64,000 nt of DNA, taken from NCBI GenBank assembly GCA_039814545.1, contig JBCCBB010000007.1, positions 1-64,000 of the forward strand, given 5' to 3'. The notes under the pieces were generated by a model that did not search any database, was not told the origin of the DNA, and saw nothing but the letters and a program-made list of their open reading frames with translations. Every line of letters starts with the position of its first letter. Position 1 is the first letter of the stretch. This DNA is from CALBPI01 sp039814545. GTDB taxonomy: Bacteria > Pseudomonadota > Gammaproteobacteria > Steroidobacterales > Woeseiaceae. Below, piece after piece: positions 50,087 through 58,883 of this stretch. The position numbers and the translations under genes were made by a program.

Positions 50087-51433
50087 GTGCGCACCTGGAT
50101 TCGTAACCCGCTCGCGGCCTGGACGGGCTGTGACGTCGACGCTTCGGGCGGCCTCGTGGTTGAGGGCACGGACATCGTCGAGTGCCTGTCCACCGGCGCC
50201 GAACCTGCGGCCGCCTGCGACCAGGTCTTCGATGCCAGTGACTGCGTACTGATTCCCGGGCTCGTCAACTGCCACCACCATTTCTACCAGACGCTGACGC
50301 GGGCCTTTCCCGCGGCGCTGAACAAAGAGCTGTTTCCGTGGCTGCAGGCGCTGTACCCCGTCTGGGCCGGGCTCGACTCGCGCGCCGTCGAGCTCTCGAC
50401 GCGCCTGGCGCTCGCTGAGCTCTTGCTGTCGGGCTGCACGCTGGCCAGTGACCACCACTATCTGTTCACCGACGCCATTGACGACGCCATCGACATCCAG
50501 GCCGGTGTCGCACGAGAGCTCGGCGCGCGTGTGGTGCTCACGCGCGGGTCAATGAGCCTCGGCGAGAGCGCGGGTGGCCTGCCGCCGGATAGCGTGGTGC
50601 AGTCACCCGAACACATCCTGGCCGAGAGCGAGCGGCTTATCTCTCGCTACCACGAAGCCGAATCGGGCGCGATGGTGCAGATCGCGCTGGCGCCGTGCTC
50701 GCCGTTCTCGGTCACCGACGAACTCATGCGCGACAGTGCTGCATTGGCGCGGCAGCACAACGTGCGGTTGCACACCCACCTGGCCGAGACGCAGGACGAA
50801 AATGACTTCTGCCAGTCGTTCGTGGGCAAGCGACCGCTCGACTATCTCGAGGACCTGGGCTGGCTCGCCGACGACGTCTGGCTGGCCCACGGTATTCACT
50901 TCGAGGACGCCGAAGTCGCGCGACTGGGTGCCGCCGGCGTCGGCATTTCGCACTGCCCGAGCAGCAACATGGTTCTGGCTTCTGGGACCTGTCGCGTGCG
51001 CGATCTCGAGGCTGCCGGCTGCCCCGTGGGTCTGGGTGTTGATGGCTCGGCGTCTAACGACAGCTCCAACCTGTTCGGTGAGGTGCGTCAGGCGTTTTTG
51101 CTGCAGCGCCTTCGCGATGGCAGCGCGCAGGTCACGCACGATGATGCGTTGCGTTGGGGCACCGTGGGCGGTGCGCGCCTGTTCGGGCGTGATGAGCTCG
51201 GCACGCTGGCGCCGCGTCAGGCGGCAGACTTCGGGTTGTACGCACTCGATGAACTGCGTTTCTCAGGTGCCGGCGATCCGGTCGCGGCACTCGTGCTGTG
51301 TGGCGCACACCGCGTGCAGCACCTCATGATCGCGGGCGAATGGCGCGTGCGTGACGGCGCCATCCCGGGGCTCGATCTTGAGGCGCTCCGGCATGAGCAC
51401 GGGGCGGCGGCGCTTCGATTGAGCGCCGGGTAG
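50087..51433 (+). CDS. 8-oxoguanine deaminase
   Basis: A 448-aa amidohydrolase. GTG start at 50087 with GGAG ten bases upstream. The metal site is PGLVNCHHHFYQTLTRA, then HTHLAETQDE, a His in WLAHGIHFEDAE and the Asp in GVDGSASNDSSN. The spacing and the FYQTLTRAFPAALNKELFPWL loop are characteristic of 8-oxoguanine deaminase (EC 3.5.4.32), which yields urate from oxidised guanine; isocytosine or other bases are alternatives. It is in an operon with adenine deaminase and feeds the urate-allantoin route. Confidence 0.9.
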   Translation: MRTWIRNPLAAWTGCDVDASGGLVVEGTDIVECLSTGAEPAAACDQVFDASDCVLIPGLVNCHHHFYQTLTRAFPAALNKELFPWLQALYPVWAGLDSRAVELSTRLALAELLLSGCTLASDHHYLFTDAIDDAIDIQAGVARELGARVVLTRGSMSLGESAGGLPPDSVVQSPEHILAESERLISRYHEAESGAMVQIALAPCSPFSVTDELMRDSAALARQHNVRLHTHLAETQDENDFCQSFVGKRPLDYLEDLGWLADDVWLAHGIHFEDAEVARLGAAGVGISHCPSSNMVLASGTCRVRDLEAAGCPVGLGVDGSASNDSSNLFGEVRQAFLLQRLRDGSAQVTHDDALRWGTVGGARLFGRDELGTLAPRQAADFGLYALDELRFSGAGDPVAALVLCGAHRVQHLMIAGEWRVRDGAIPGLDLEALRHEHGAAALRLSAG

Positions 51434-51435
51434 CG

Positions 51436-51548
51436 TTCCGAGGTTGCCGCGCCCGCTTCGCGGGCTCGCCATGACGGCATGCCCGTCGCGGGGACGTGGC
51501 GACAGTACACCGTCATTGCGAGGAGCGTAGCGACGCGGCAATCTCCCA
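51436..51548. repeat. Dispersed inverted-repeat element, copy C (arms in reversed order)
   Basis: A right arm (GGTTGCCGCGCCCGCTTCGC, 51442 on) comes first and a left arm (GTCATTGCGAGGAGCGTAGC, 51512 on, ending GGCAATCTCCC) second, the reverse of the other copies. Confidence 0.75.
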
Positions 51549-51576
51549 AGTCCACGCCGACGACCCGGGATCCACC

Positions 51577-52482
51577 ATGCGCCACATCCGAATCATCGCC
51601 ACTATTGCCGCCACTGTTCTCGCCGCCAACGCCACGGCCGGACACCACGAGAAGCCTGAGCACAATACGCTCATCATCCAGGCCGACTTCGAGGGCATGG
51701 TTATGGCGGGCGTCGCCAAGAGCGTGAGCAAGAAGCTTGAGGTGTTCAACGTGCGGCCGCTGATCCCGCTTTACGACATCCGCGCAGCCAGTGAGACGCT
51801 GGCCTACAACGCGCAGACCTGGCCTGCGGGCACCGTGTTTGTCTCAGTCGTTGACCCTGGTGTCGGCACCGCGCGTAAATCGGTGGTGCTCGAGACCGAG
51901 AACGGGCTCTATTTCGTGAGCCCTGACAACGGCACCTTGTCGGGTGTGGCTGACGCCTACGGCATTTCCGCGGTTCGAGAAATTGATGAAACCGTGAACC
52001 GCCGCCCCAACACCGAGTGGGCACACACGTTCCATGGTCGTGACGTGTACAGCTACACCGGCGCGCGACTGGCGGCCGGCGTCATCAGCTTCGAGCAGGT
52101 GGGCCCGCTACTCGAGCCCGAAGTGATCCGACTCAAAATCATCGCCGGCACTTATGAGGAGCGCGCGTTTAAGGGCCAGGTGGCCGGTGGTGTTGATCGC
52201 CTCGGTAACATCTACTTCAACATTGACCGAGCGCTGTTTGAACGTGACAAGCCAGTGTTTGGCGACATCTACGAGATCGCCATCACCAACGGCGAGCGCA
52301 TCGTCTGGGAAGGCGCGATGCCCTACGCCAGGTCGTTTGGTGCCGTGGCCGTCGGTGAGAACTTGCTCTTTATCAACTCGTCGGGCCTGCTGAGTATTGC
52401 CATCAACCAGGGCAACTTTGCTGAAGCGAACGGTATCGGCTACGGCCCAGATTGGCGCATCAGCGTTCGGAAGCGGCGGTGA
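51577..52482 (+). CDS. Exported S-adenosyl-L-methionine hydrolase (SAM hydroxide adenosyltransferase)
   Basis: A 301-aa protein of the PF01887 family, which hydrolyses SAM to adenosine and methionine. ATG 51577; the first 22 residues (MRHIRIIATIAATVLAANATA) form a signal peptide, unlike the usual cytoplasmic enzymes. Family segments: the opening IIQADFEG in place of the usual TDFG, FVSVVDPGVGT, PDNGTLSGV, and the C-terminal VGENLLFINSSGLLSIAINQGN. The Asp in TDFG-like position is kept (ADFEG). In this purine island an exported enzyme would release adenosine from external SAM for the exported deaminase. That role is inference. Confidence 0.87.
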   Translation: MRHIRIIATIAATVLAANATAGHHEKPEHNTLIIQADFEGMVMAGVAKSVSKKLEVFNVRPLIPLYDIRAASETLAYNAQTWPAGTVFVSVVDPGVGTARKSVVLETENGLYFVSPDNGTLSGVADAYGISAVREIDETVNRRPNTEWAHTFHGRDVYSYTGARLAAGVISFEQVGPLLEPEVIRLKIIAGTYEERAFKGQVAGGVDRLGNIYFNIDRALFERDKPVFGDIYEIAITNGERIVWEGAMPYARSFGAVAVGENLLFINSSGLLSIAINQGNFAEANGIGYGPDWRISVRKRR

Positions 52483-52494
52483 TTACGCCCCCAC

Positions 52495-52590
52495 CGTCAT
52501 CGCGAGCGGCCGCAAGCCGCGCGGCGATCTCCGGACGCTGTCGCCGCGGTGGGAGATTGCCACGCCCGCTGCGCGGGCTCGCAATGACCG
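52495..52590. repeat. Dispersed inverted-repeat element, copy D
   Basis: The cleanest copy: left arm CGTCATCGCGAGCGGCCGCA (from 52495) and right arm ending GCGGGCTCGCAATGACCG (52590), with about 38-base complementary arms around an 18-base centre. The final ATGACC supplies the start of the next gene. Confidence 0.85.
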
Positions 52591-53459
52591 TGGTTGTTGC
52601 TGCCACGCTGACAGCCTGTGTCTCCCCCGTCCCACTGCAGCAAGAGACAACGGACATCACGCTGCGTTCTCGCGGTGTCAACGTGCCGGCCACGGTCGTC
52701 CTGCCAGAGCGTCGGCTGGGTCAGGCCCTGCCGCTCGTCATTCTCATTCATGGTCACGGCGGGACGCGCCATGAGGCGGGCGGGTTCACGCGGCTGGCCG
52801 ACCAACTCGCGGACGCAGGCTACGCGAGCATCCGCACGGACTTCCCGGGCTGCGGCGACAGCTCGGAGCCGTTCTACAACAACAGCCTCGGCACGATGCT
52901 CCAGGACATCCAGACGGCACGCGACTGGGCGACAGACAACATCGGTGTAAACCCGGCACGCGTCGGGCTTGTCGGGTTCAGCATGGGCGGTCGCCTTGCG
53001 GCGCTGTATTCGCGCGAAGCGGGCGGTATCGACACGATGGTGTTCTGGGCGCCCGCCGTCGAGAACGGCGCCGGGCGGATGGTCGAATATGTGGGCGGGC
53101 CCGAGAGCTGGGCACAAATGAAAACCACGGCCGCGCGCGACGGCTTTGCACCGTTTACGACGTTCTGGGGCCAGAAACAGCAGCTGGGCCCCGCGTGGTT
53201 TGAAGATCTCGAAACCTCACGCCCGCTCGATGACATCGCGGCCTTTGACGGATCGCTGCACTTCGTGCATGGCAGCGCCGATGCGGTCGTGCCGCTGGAG
53301 ACGTCGGACGCGGCCCTGGGCGCCGCGGTGAGTGCGGAGACGGTGAGCATCACGATCATCGACGACGCCGACCATGGCTTCGGTTTGTTCGCCGAGGAAG
53401 ACTTGTACTCGCAGAAGCTCATCGACGCGACGGCAAGCTTTATCGAAGCCGAGCTGTAG
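52584..53459 (+). CDS. Alpha/beta hydrolase lipoprotein (dienelactone hydrolase-like)
   Basis: A 291-aa exported hydrolase. The ATG at 52584 begins a short lipoprotein signal (MTVVVAATLTAC). The catalytic triad is visible: nucleophile Ser in GFSMGG near 136, Asp in HGSADAVVP near 240 and His in DADHGFG near 270; the oxyanion segment is ILIHGHGGTRHE. Ester or lactone hydrolysis of an unknown substrate is likely. The start codon lies in the last bases of repeat copy D. It is followed 8 bp later by the MFS gene. Confidence 0.85.
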   Translation: MTVVVAATLTACVSPVPLQQETTDITLRSRGVNVPATVVLPERRLGQALPLVILIHGHGGTRHEAGGFTRLADQLADAGYASIRTDFPGCGDSSEPFYNNSLGTMLQDIQTARDWATDNIGVNPARVGLVGFSMGGRLAALYSREAGGIDTMVFWAPAVENGAGRMVEYVGGPESWAQMKTTAARDGFAPFTTFWGQKQQLGPAWFEDLETSRPLDDIAAFDGSLHFVHGSADAVVPLETSDAALGAAVSAETVSITIIDDADHGFGLFAEEDLYSQKLIDATASFIEAEL

Positions 53460-53467
53460 TTCGAGGC

Positions 53468-54658
53468 ATGGCAGACGCAAACCAGGGCGGCACGCCCATC
53501 CTGACCCTTGGGCTCGTGATTGCGGGCGCCGTGCTCGGTCTTGCGGGCACCGATCTCGTGCTGCCAGCCGTGCCGAGCCTGCCCGAGACGCTGGGCGGTG
53601 ACGCCACGCAGTCTCAGTATGTTCTGGCGACCTACGTTGCCGGTGTCGGCCTTGGTCTGCTCCTGTTCGGGGCGTTGGGCGGGCGCTTCGATCAGCGCTG
53701 GTTGCTCGTATTGGGGGTCGCCGGTTTTGGTGGCGTGTCGTTGCTCGCGACTCAGGCGACCTCGATGCCCGCGCTCATTGCGCTGCGGTTTGTGCAGGGC
53801 GTGTTCGCGGCGACGGCGCCCGTGTTCGCGCCAGGTATCATCCGGGCCCTGTTTGATGAGCGCGGCGCCATTCGCGCGATCGGTGCACTGGGCAGTATCG
53901 AATCACTCACCCCGGCGCTGGCGCCCATTGCGGGCGTCGCCTTGCTTGAAGTTGGCGGTTGGCGCCTGAGCTTCACAGTCCTGGCGGCACTGTCGGCCGT
54001 TGCAGCGGTTGGGTTGTTGCTCATCCGGCATCGCATCCCTCACGTCGAGACCAAGCGCGAGGGTTCCGGTTACGGCGCGCTGCTCGTGAAGCTGCCGTAC
54101 CTCCGACATGTCGGCGCGCACTCGATGACGCTGGGCGCCTTGCTGACATTCGTATTCGGTGCGCCCGCGGTGATCGTGAACAGCATGGGCGGCACGCTCA
54201 CCGACTTCATCATCATGCAGGTCTGCGGCATCTCGACCTTTGTTGTCGCGGCCAACGGTGCCGAGTACTTCGTGTCGCGGTTTGGCGGCGAGCGCATCGT
54301 ATTGTTCGGGTCGGTGTTGTCGACGCTGGGCATTAGCGCGATCAGCCTCTATGCGCTCTCAGGCGGCAACGAGCCGCTTTGGCTTGTGCCGCTGTTTGTC
54401 CCGATGAACTTTGGGCTGGGGTTGCGCGGGCCGCCGGGGTTTTACGCGGCGATTGTCAACGCCGACGGCGACGACGCGCGCGGCTCGGCGCTGCTCATTC
54501 TCGCGGTGATGCTGGCAACGGCGCTGGGTACGGCAGTGGCCGCGCCCATGATCGACGGCGGGCTCTTGCCGCTGGCGCTCGTGAGCCTCGCGATGTCGGT
54601 GCTGTCGCCTGTCCTGCTCATGACCCTGCCGACGGGCAAGGTGCTTCTGCAGGACTGA
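53468..54658 (+). CDS. MFS transporter, Bcr/CflA-like
   Basis: A 396-aa 12-TM major facilitator. The DLVLPAVPSLPETLGGDATQSQYVLATYVAG opening and GxxxDQRWLL loop match the Bcr/CflA drug-efflux branch, including FVQGVFAATAPVFAPGIIRALFDERG. It ends the plus-strand operon that begins with adenine deaminase, so it might export a purine intermediate or analogue, but this is speculative. Confidence 0.88.
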   Translation: MADANQGGTPILTLGLVIAGAVLGLAGTDLVLPAVPSLPETLGGDATQSQYVLATYVAGVGLGLLLFGALGGRFDQRWLLVLGVAGFGGVSLLATQATSMPALIALRFVQGVFAATAPVFAPGIIRALFDERGAIRAIGALGSIESLTPALAPIAGVALLEVGGWRLSFTVLAALSAVAAVGLLLIRHRIPHVETKREGSGYGALLVKLPYLRHVGAHSMTLGALLTFVFGAPAVIVNSMGGTLTDFIIMQVCGISTFVVAANGAEYFVSRFGGERIVLFGSVLSTLGISAISLYALSGGNEPLWLVPLFVPMNFGLGLRGPPGFYAAIVNADGDDARGSALLILAVMLATALGTAVAAPMIDGGLLPLALVSLAMSVLSPVLLMTLPTGKVLLQD

Positions 54659-54661
54659 GCC

Positions 54662-55021
54662 CTAGTGCGCGCCAGCGGCTTCCTCGTGTCTGAGCTCTGC
54701 AAGCTCGCGGCCGAGAAAAAAGCTGATGGCCGTGCGAATTACGACGAGCGCGGACACAAAGATGAGATCCATGAGTTCGCGTGAGATCACCGTGTGAATG
54801 ATGTCCGAGGCGATCATGAACTCGATGGCGATGAGGATGTAGGTGCCAAGCTCAAGCCGTACGCGCTGGCACTGCACCATTGAGTAGCCCTGTTTGAACC
54901 GGCTGAGCTCGAGCGCGACAAAACTGAATGCGGCGCGAACAAAGCCGTAAAGAACAATCGCAATACCGATCAGGTCAATGTAGCGCGCGATCTCTTCGAG
55001 CGTGTGATGTAGCCAGTCCAT
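54662..55021 (-). CDS. DUF1622 membrane protein
   Basis: A 119-aa inner-membrane protein with three TM helices (IDLIGIAIVLYGFV, TYILIAIEFMIASDIIHTV, IFVSALVVIRTAISFFLG) and the RLELGTYILIAIEFMIASDI signature of DUF1622. Start ATG 55021 follows GGGGGG. Function unknown. Convergent with the MFS gene, 3 bp apart. Confidence 0.88.
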   Translation of the reverse strand: MDWLHHTLEEIARYIDLIGIAIVLYGFVRAAFSFVALELSRFKQGYSMVQCQRVRLELGTYILIAIEFMIASDIIHTVISRELMDLIFVSALVVIRTAISFFLGRELAELRHEEAAGAH

Positions 55022-55116
55022 AGTGCCCCCCGGTCCTGGTCGTGGCATGAGTGGTGTGTCGGCGGAGACCGCGGCGCGCGGTGAGTTATTTCACTAAGTC
55101 TCAGGTGCCGCCGCGA

Positions 55117-55548
55117 TCATTGTGCCCACTTCGGCAGCTCGTCGAGGCGCGTGGCCGTGATGAGCTGGTCACCGGCGGGTGCCGTGACGACGAGTTTCTC
55201 CTCGCTCGCCTCGACAATGTCGTTGCAGTAGAAGTTGTTGGTTTCGACGTCACCCGACTGCACGCTGACGTCCTCGGCCAGGTCGACCAGCAGCCACGCC
55301 TCGAGCAGGAAGCAGGCCTTGCCCGGTCGCTCGTCCCAACGGCCGAACACGTCATAGCGTGTCTGCGACTCTGCGTAGAGGTTGTAAGCGGCGAAGGTGT
55401 TGTCGTCGAGCAGCTCGTAAATGGATACGCAGCTGCCATCCTCGGCCTTGCCCGTGCACCAGATGCCGGCATGCTGCAGTGAGTCGGCTGCCCAGGTGGG
55501 CGAGGCCGTCAGGGTGACTGTCAGCGCCAAAATGTATTTACGGATCAT
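55117..55548 (-). CDS. Secreted hypothetical protein in the allantoin operon
   Basis: A 143-aa exported protein. Signal peptide MIRKYILALTVTLTASPTWA. The mature domain has four Cys (WCTGKAEDGSC, KACFLLE, FYCND) likely forming two disulphides. It is the last gene of the six-gene puuE operon, overlapping guaD by 11 bp. I do not recognise the family; its place suggests a role around purine uptake or sensing outside. Confidence 0.75.
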   Translation of the reverse strand: MIRKYILALTVTLTASPTWAADSLQHAGIWCTGKAEDGSCVSIYELLDDNTFAAYNLYAESQTRYDVFGRWDERPGKACFLLEAWLLVDLAEDVSVQSGDVETNNFYCNDIVEASEEKLVVTAPAGDQLITATRLDELPKWAQ

Positions 55549-56842
55549 GCGTCATCACCTCCCGCCCCATGGCGTACGTGGCGCGGATACGCTGCGCGCC
55601 GTCAACGATGAGCGACACGAATAACGATTCCTCAATCGAGGTCGCAATGGCGTGGCGGCGTGCCGCGACCGGCGTGCCGCCCATCTTGATGACGGCGATG
55701 TCGGCCTCCATGCCCACGCGAAAACTACCGATCTTGTCATCGAGGTGGAGCGCTTCGGCGCCACCCAGTGTGGCCAGGTACAGCGCGCGGAATCCGGTCA
55801 GCGATTGCCCTTGCAGCTGCAGCACCTTATAGGCCTCGCCGCCTGTGCGCAGCAGACTGAAGCTCGTGCCCCCGCCGATGTCAGTGCCTAGACCAACGCG
55901 CACCCCATGCGTCCGTGCGCGGGCCAGGTCGAACAGGCCGCTGCCCAGGAACAGGTTCGACGTCGGGCAGAATGCGGCAGCGCCGCCGGCGCGGCCCATG
56001 GTCGTGAATTCTTGGTCCGAGAGGTGAAGGCAGTGTGCAAAGACACTGCGCTCGCGCAGCAGGCCGGCGCGTTTGTACACGTCGAGGTAATCATCCGCCT
56101 CGGGGAACAGCTCGCCGACCCACGCGATTTCGTCGGGGTTCTCGGCCAGATGCGTGTGCACGAGCGTGTCGGGAAATTCGGTGGCAAGCTCGCCCGCGAG
56201 CCGCAGCTGCTCGTTGGAGGATGTGAGTGCGAATCGCGGCGTGATCGCGTAGTGCGCCCGCCCATTGCCGTGCCAGCGCTCGATGAGCTCCCGGCTTTCG
56301 CGGTAGCCCGATTCAGCCGTGTCGCAGAGGTTCTCGGGGCAATGCCGGTCCATAAGCACCTTGCCGGCCCCGACGCGCAGGTTGTAGCGCGCGGCGGCCT
56401 CGAACAGGGCGTCCACGGAGTGCGCGTGCACCGTGCAAAACACGAGCGCCGTCGTGGTGCCATTGGCGAGCAGCTCGTCGACGAAGAACCGCGCCGTCTC
56501 GTCGGCCACGGCACGATCGGCGAAGCGGGCTTCGGACGGGAAGGTGTAGTCATTGAGCCAGTCGAGCAGCTGTTTGCCGTAACTGGCCAGCACGTCGACC
56601 TGCGGGTAATGCACGTGGCAGTCAATGAAGCCCGGCACGATGAGATGCGTGTCGTAGTGCGTGACCGGGAACGTCTCGGGCAAGGTCTTGAGCAAATCTT
56701 CGGCGGGCCCGAGTTGCGCGACGCGACCGTCTTCGATGATCAGAATGCCGTCCTCGAAGGCCTCAACGGCTTCGGGGTTGTTGTCCGGGCCCGGATCGCG
56801 CAGGCAGTGTGCGATACGGCCACGCAGTGCAAACGCGGTCAT
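55538..56842 (-). CDS. guaD: Guanine deaminase
   Basis: Zinc amidohydrolase of 434 aa converting guanine to xanthine. Motifs: PGFIDCHVHYPQ (HxH metal site), the GuaD-specific LLDWLNDYTFPSEARF, HTHLAEN, FAHCLHLSD and GLGTDIGGGTSFSLL, with the metal Asp. Overlaps allA by 4 bp upstream and the small secreted-protein gene by 11 bp downstream. Confidence 0.95.
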   Translation of the reverse strand: MTAFALRGRIAHCLRDPGPDNNPEAVEAFEDGILIIEDGRVAQLGPAEDLLKTLPETFPVTHYDTHLIVPGFIDCHVHYPQVDVLASYGKQLLDWLNDYTFPSEARFADRAVADETARFFVDELLANGTTTALVFCTVHAHSVDALFEAAARYNLRVGAGKVLMDRHCPENLCDTAESGYRESRELIERWHGNGRAHYAITPRFALTSSNEQLRLAGELATEFPDTLVHTHLAENPDEIAWVGELFPEADDYLDVYKRAGLLRERSVFAHCLHLSDQEFTTMGRAGGAAAFCPTSNLFLGSGLFDLARARTHGVRVGLGTDIGGGTSFSLLRTGGEAYKVLQLQGQSLTGFRALYLATLGGAEALHLDDKIGSFRVGMEADIAVIKMGGTPVAARRHAIATSIEESLFVSLIVDGAQRIRATYAMGREVMTHDP

Positions 56843-57333
56843 GGGGCGGCCTCGAGAATAACGGGTTCAGTCAGCGAGACTTCATCACAGTTATTGGGGT
56901 CGTCCCGATCGATGACAAGGAAAGCCTGGCCAACGCGAAACCCGATGAGTGGCAGGTGCCAGATGCCGGGCCGCATATTGATGCCCTGGCTGCCGTCGCT
57001 GGCGAACGCACGCAGCGCGTCGGGGTCAGGTGCGTCGCCGGATGGCGCCACGACCACAGTAAAGGCTTCGCCGGTCAATGGCACAAACGCCTGGCTGCCG
57101 TGCGGATGGCGCTCCATCAGTGTGATCTCGAACGGCAGCGTGCTCGCGTTGGCGCAGCGGATCATATCGATCTTGACACGCTCGCCGCAGTCCACTTCGG
57201 CCAGGTTGACCCAGCGGTCAAAGCGCGCGTCATTGATTTCAACGTGGCGCGCCTCGTCGGGCTCGATAACGTCACCGAAGGGGGCAAACGCTTCACGCGT
57301 TAGCGGCGCTGGTTGCAGGCGCCGCGTGCTCAC
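56839..57333 (-). CDS. allA: Ureidoglycolate lyase
   Basis: Cleaves ureidoglycolate to glyoxylate and urea, the step after allantoicase. The 164-aa cupin-like protein has LTREAFAPFGDVIE, ERHPHGSQAFVPL and GIWHLPLI, all usual for AllA. The start is GTG 57333, supported by GGAG eight bases upstream and by the 4-bp overlap with the allantoicase stop; a longer frame to 57498 lies inside allantoicase. Confidence 0.93.
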   Translation of the reverse strand: MSTRRLQPAPLTREAFAPFGDVIEPDEARHVEINDARFDRWVNLAEVDCGERVKIDMIRCANASTLPFEITLMERHPHGSQAFVPLTGEAFTVVVAPSGDAPDPDALRAFASDGSQGINMRPGIWHLPLIGFRVGQAFLVIDRDDPNNCDEVSLTEPVILEAAP

Positions 57334-58349
57334 TCGAGGATCTCCGCGAGCCGTCCGAGAATGCGCAGCCGACTGACGCCGCCATCGGGGTAGATGTTCA
57401 TCCGAATGTGCGTGACAGGGCCGATGTCGGCGACGGACTTTCTGAACCGGTGCTCGGCATCGGGGCCGAGTTTTTTCTCGGGCAACAGCACGTTCCACTG
57501 GCCGCTGGCGGCCACAGCTTCATCATCCCGCATGTCCGCGGGCAGGCCGGCGGCCTGCAGCATCACGCGGTCCGGGTAGTTGCCCTTGAAGTGCGCCGTA
57601 TCGATGAGCACCTCGTCGACGTGTGCGGCGTGCCCGAGCGCGAGGACCACCCAGTCGTGACCGTCGTCGCGCCGGCGCCGTGTCTCCCAACCGTCGCCCA
57701 TGTTGATGCCGCGACCGGGCGCGTTGAGGTTGTACATCGTGCCGAAGTGTTCGTCGTTGCAGGCCAGCGCGCGGCCGCCATGCTTGAGTGCGAGCACATC
57801 GACAGGCTCATCGCGGCTGAACGTCGACCAGTCGGGCTGGATCACACCATAGACGCGCAGGCGCGCCACCCCGCCGTCGGGGAAGATGTTGAGCTTGACG
57901 TGCGTGAACTCTGTGTCTTCAGTTACCGGCACGAAGTGCTGGAGATTGGCCTTGAGCGCGAGCCGCGGCACGATGTCGACCCACTCGGTCTCGTTGCCAG
58001 GAATGAGCTCGGTGCTGACGCAGGCTTGCACGGTCGCGAACGGTGGGAAGTTGCCGATGAAGTGGCGCGTGTCGATGTTGATGCCGCGCACCACGCCAGG
58101 CATGCCGAGCTGCAGCACGCACCAGTCGTGGCCGGGTTCGCGGCGGCGGCGACTCTCCCAGCCGTCCATCCACTTGCCGTTGTCGTCGTACTTGTCGTCA
58201 ATCCAGACGGGCTCGTTCGGCAGGATGAGACGTGACTTGTCACCGAAAAATTCATCGGTCGCAAACACCACGTCGCTGCCCAGCCGCGGTTGCGCCAGGT
58301 CGACGAGGTGGGCGAACGGAATGTCCGGCTGATCGATCGGGTTACCCAT
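57330..58349 (-). CDS. alc: Allantoicase
   Basis: Hydrolyses allantoate to ureidoglycolate and urea. The 339-aa protein is an internal duplication: WESRRRREPGHDWCVLQLG with IDTRHFIGNFPP in the first half and WETRRRRDDGHDWVVLALG with IDTAHFKGNYPD in the second, the typical two jelly-roll repeats. Lies 3 bp after uraD in the operon. Taken with AllA this shows the urea-releasing route rather than the AllC (ammonia-releasing) route. Confidence 0.95.
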   Translation of the reverse strand: MGNPIDQPDIPFAHLVDLAQPRLGSDVVFATDEFFGDKSRLILPNEPVWIDDKYDDNGKWMDGWESRRRREPGHDWCVLQLGMPGVVRGINIDTRHFIGNFPPFATVQACVSTELIPGNETEWVDIVPRLALKANLQHFVPVTEDTEFTHVKLNIFPDGGVARLRVYGVIQPDWSTFSRDEPVDVLALKHGGRALACNDEHFGTMYNLNAPGRGINMGDGWETRRRRDDGHDWVVLALGHAAHVDEVLIDTAHFKGNYPDRVMLQAAGLPADMRDDEAVAASGQWNVLLPEKKLGPDAEHRFRKSVADIGPVTHIRMNIYPDGGVSRLRILGRLAEILE

Positions 58350-58352
58350 GGC

Positions 58353-58883
58353 CTATTCCGCCATCGCCTGCAGCCGGAGTCGCGCGATTTTGTGCACCTC
58401 GGCCAGCGCCGTCGCAAACTCGACGGTTTTTGGATTGTCGAGGCGGGCCTCGAATGCGGCGAGAATTTTGTGCCGGTTGGCGCCACGAACGGCCATGATG
58501 AACGGCATCGCAAAGCGGCGCTTGTAGCGGTCGTTGAAGTCTTGGAAGCGCGCGAATTCCTCGGCCGTGCACTGGTCGATGCCGGCGCTCGCTTGTTCCT
58601 CGGTTGACTCGGCTGTCAGCTCACCGGCAACGGCTGCCTTACCCGCAAGGTCGGGGTGGGCACGCAGCAGAGCGAGCTGGCGCTCTTGACCTGCGGCATC
58701 GACGACAGCACCCATGGCGGTCGCAAGCCCCACGGGCGTATCGGCCTCCGGTTTGAGACCCGCTTCCCAGGCCGCCTCGGCGATCCAGGCCGAATGTTCG
58801 TAGATGCCGCCATAGTGCGAGACGAAATCGTCGCGTTCGAGCGACGACGGCGGCGGCGAGAGTGTCGGCGTGGTCTCGGTCAT
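58353..58883 (-). CDS. uraD: OHCU decarboxylase
   Basis: Converts 2-oxo-4-hydroxy-4-carboxy-5-ureidoimidazoline (OHCU) to (S)-allantoin. The 176-aa helical protein has the catalytic His in LRAHPDLAGK, the STEEQASAGIDQ segment, FNDRYKRRFAMPFIMAVRG and a final EVHKIARLRL. ATG 58883 overlaps the puuE stop by 4 bp; an extension to 59024 is inside puuE. No uricase or HIU hydrolase gene adjoins it here. Confidence 0.94.
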   Translation of the reverse strand: MTETTPTLSPPPSSLERDDFVSHYGGIYEHSAWIAEAAWEAGLKPEADTPVGLATAMGAVVDAAGQERQLALLRAHPDLAGKAAVAGELTAESTEEQASAGIDQCTAEEFARFQDFNDRYKRRFAMPFIMAVRGANRHKILAAFEARLDNPKTVEFATALAEVHKIARLRLQAMAE

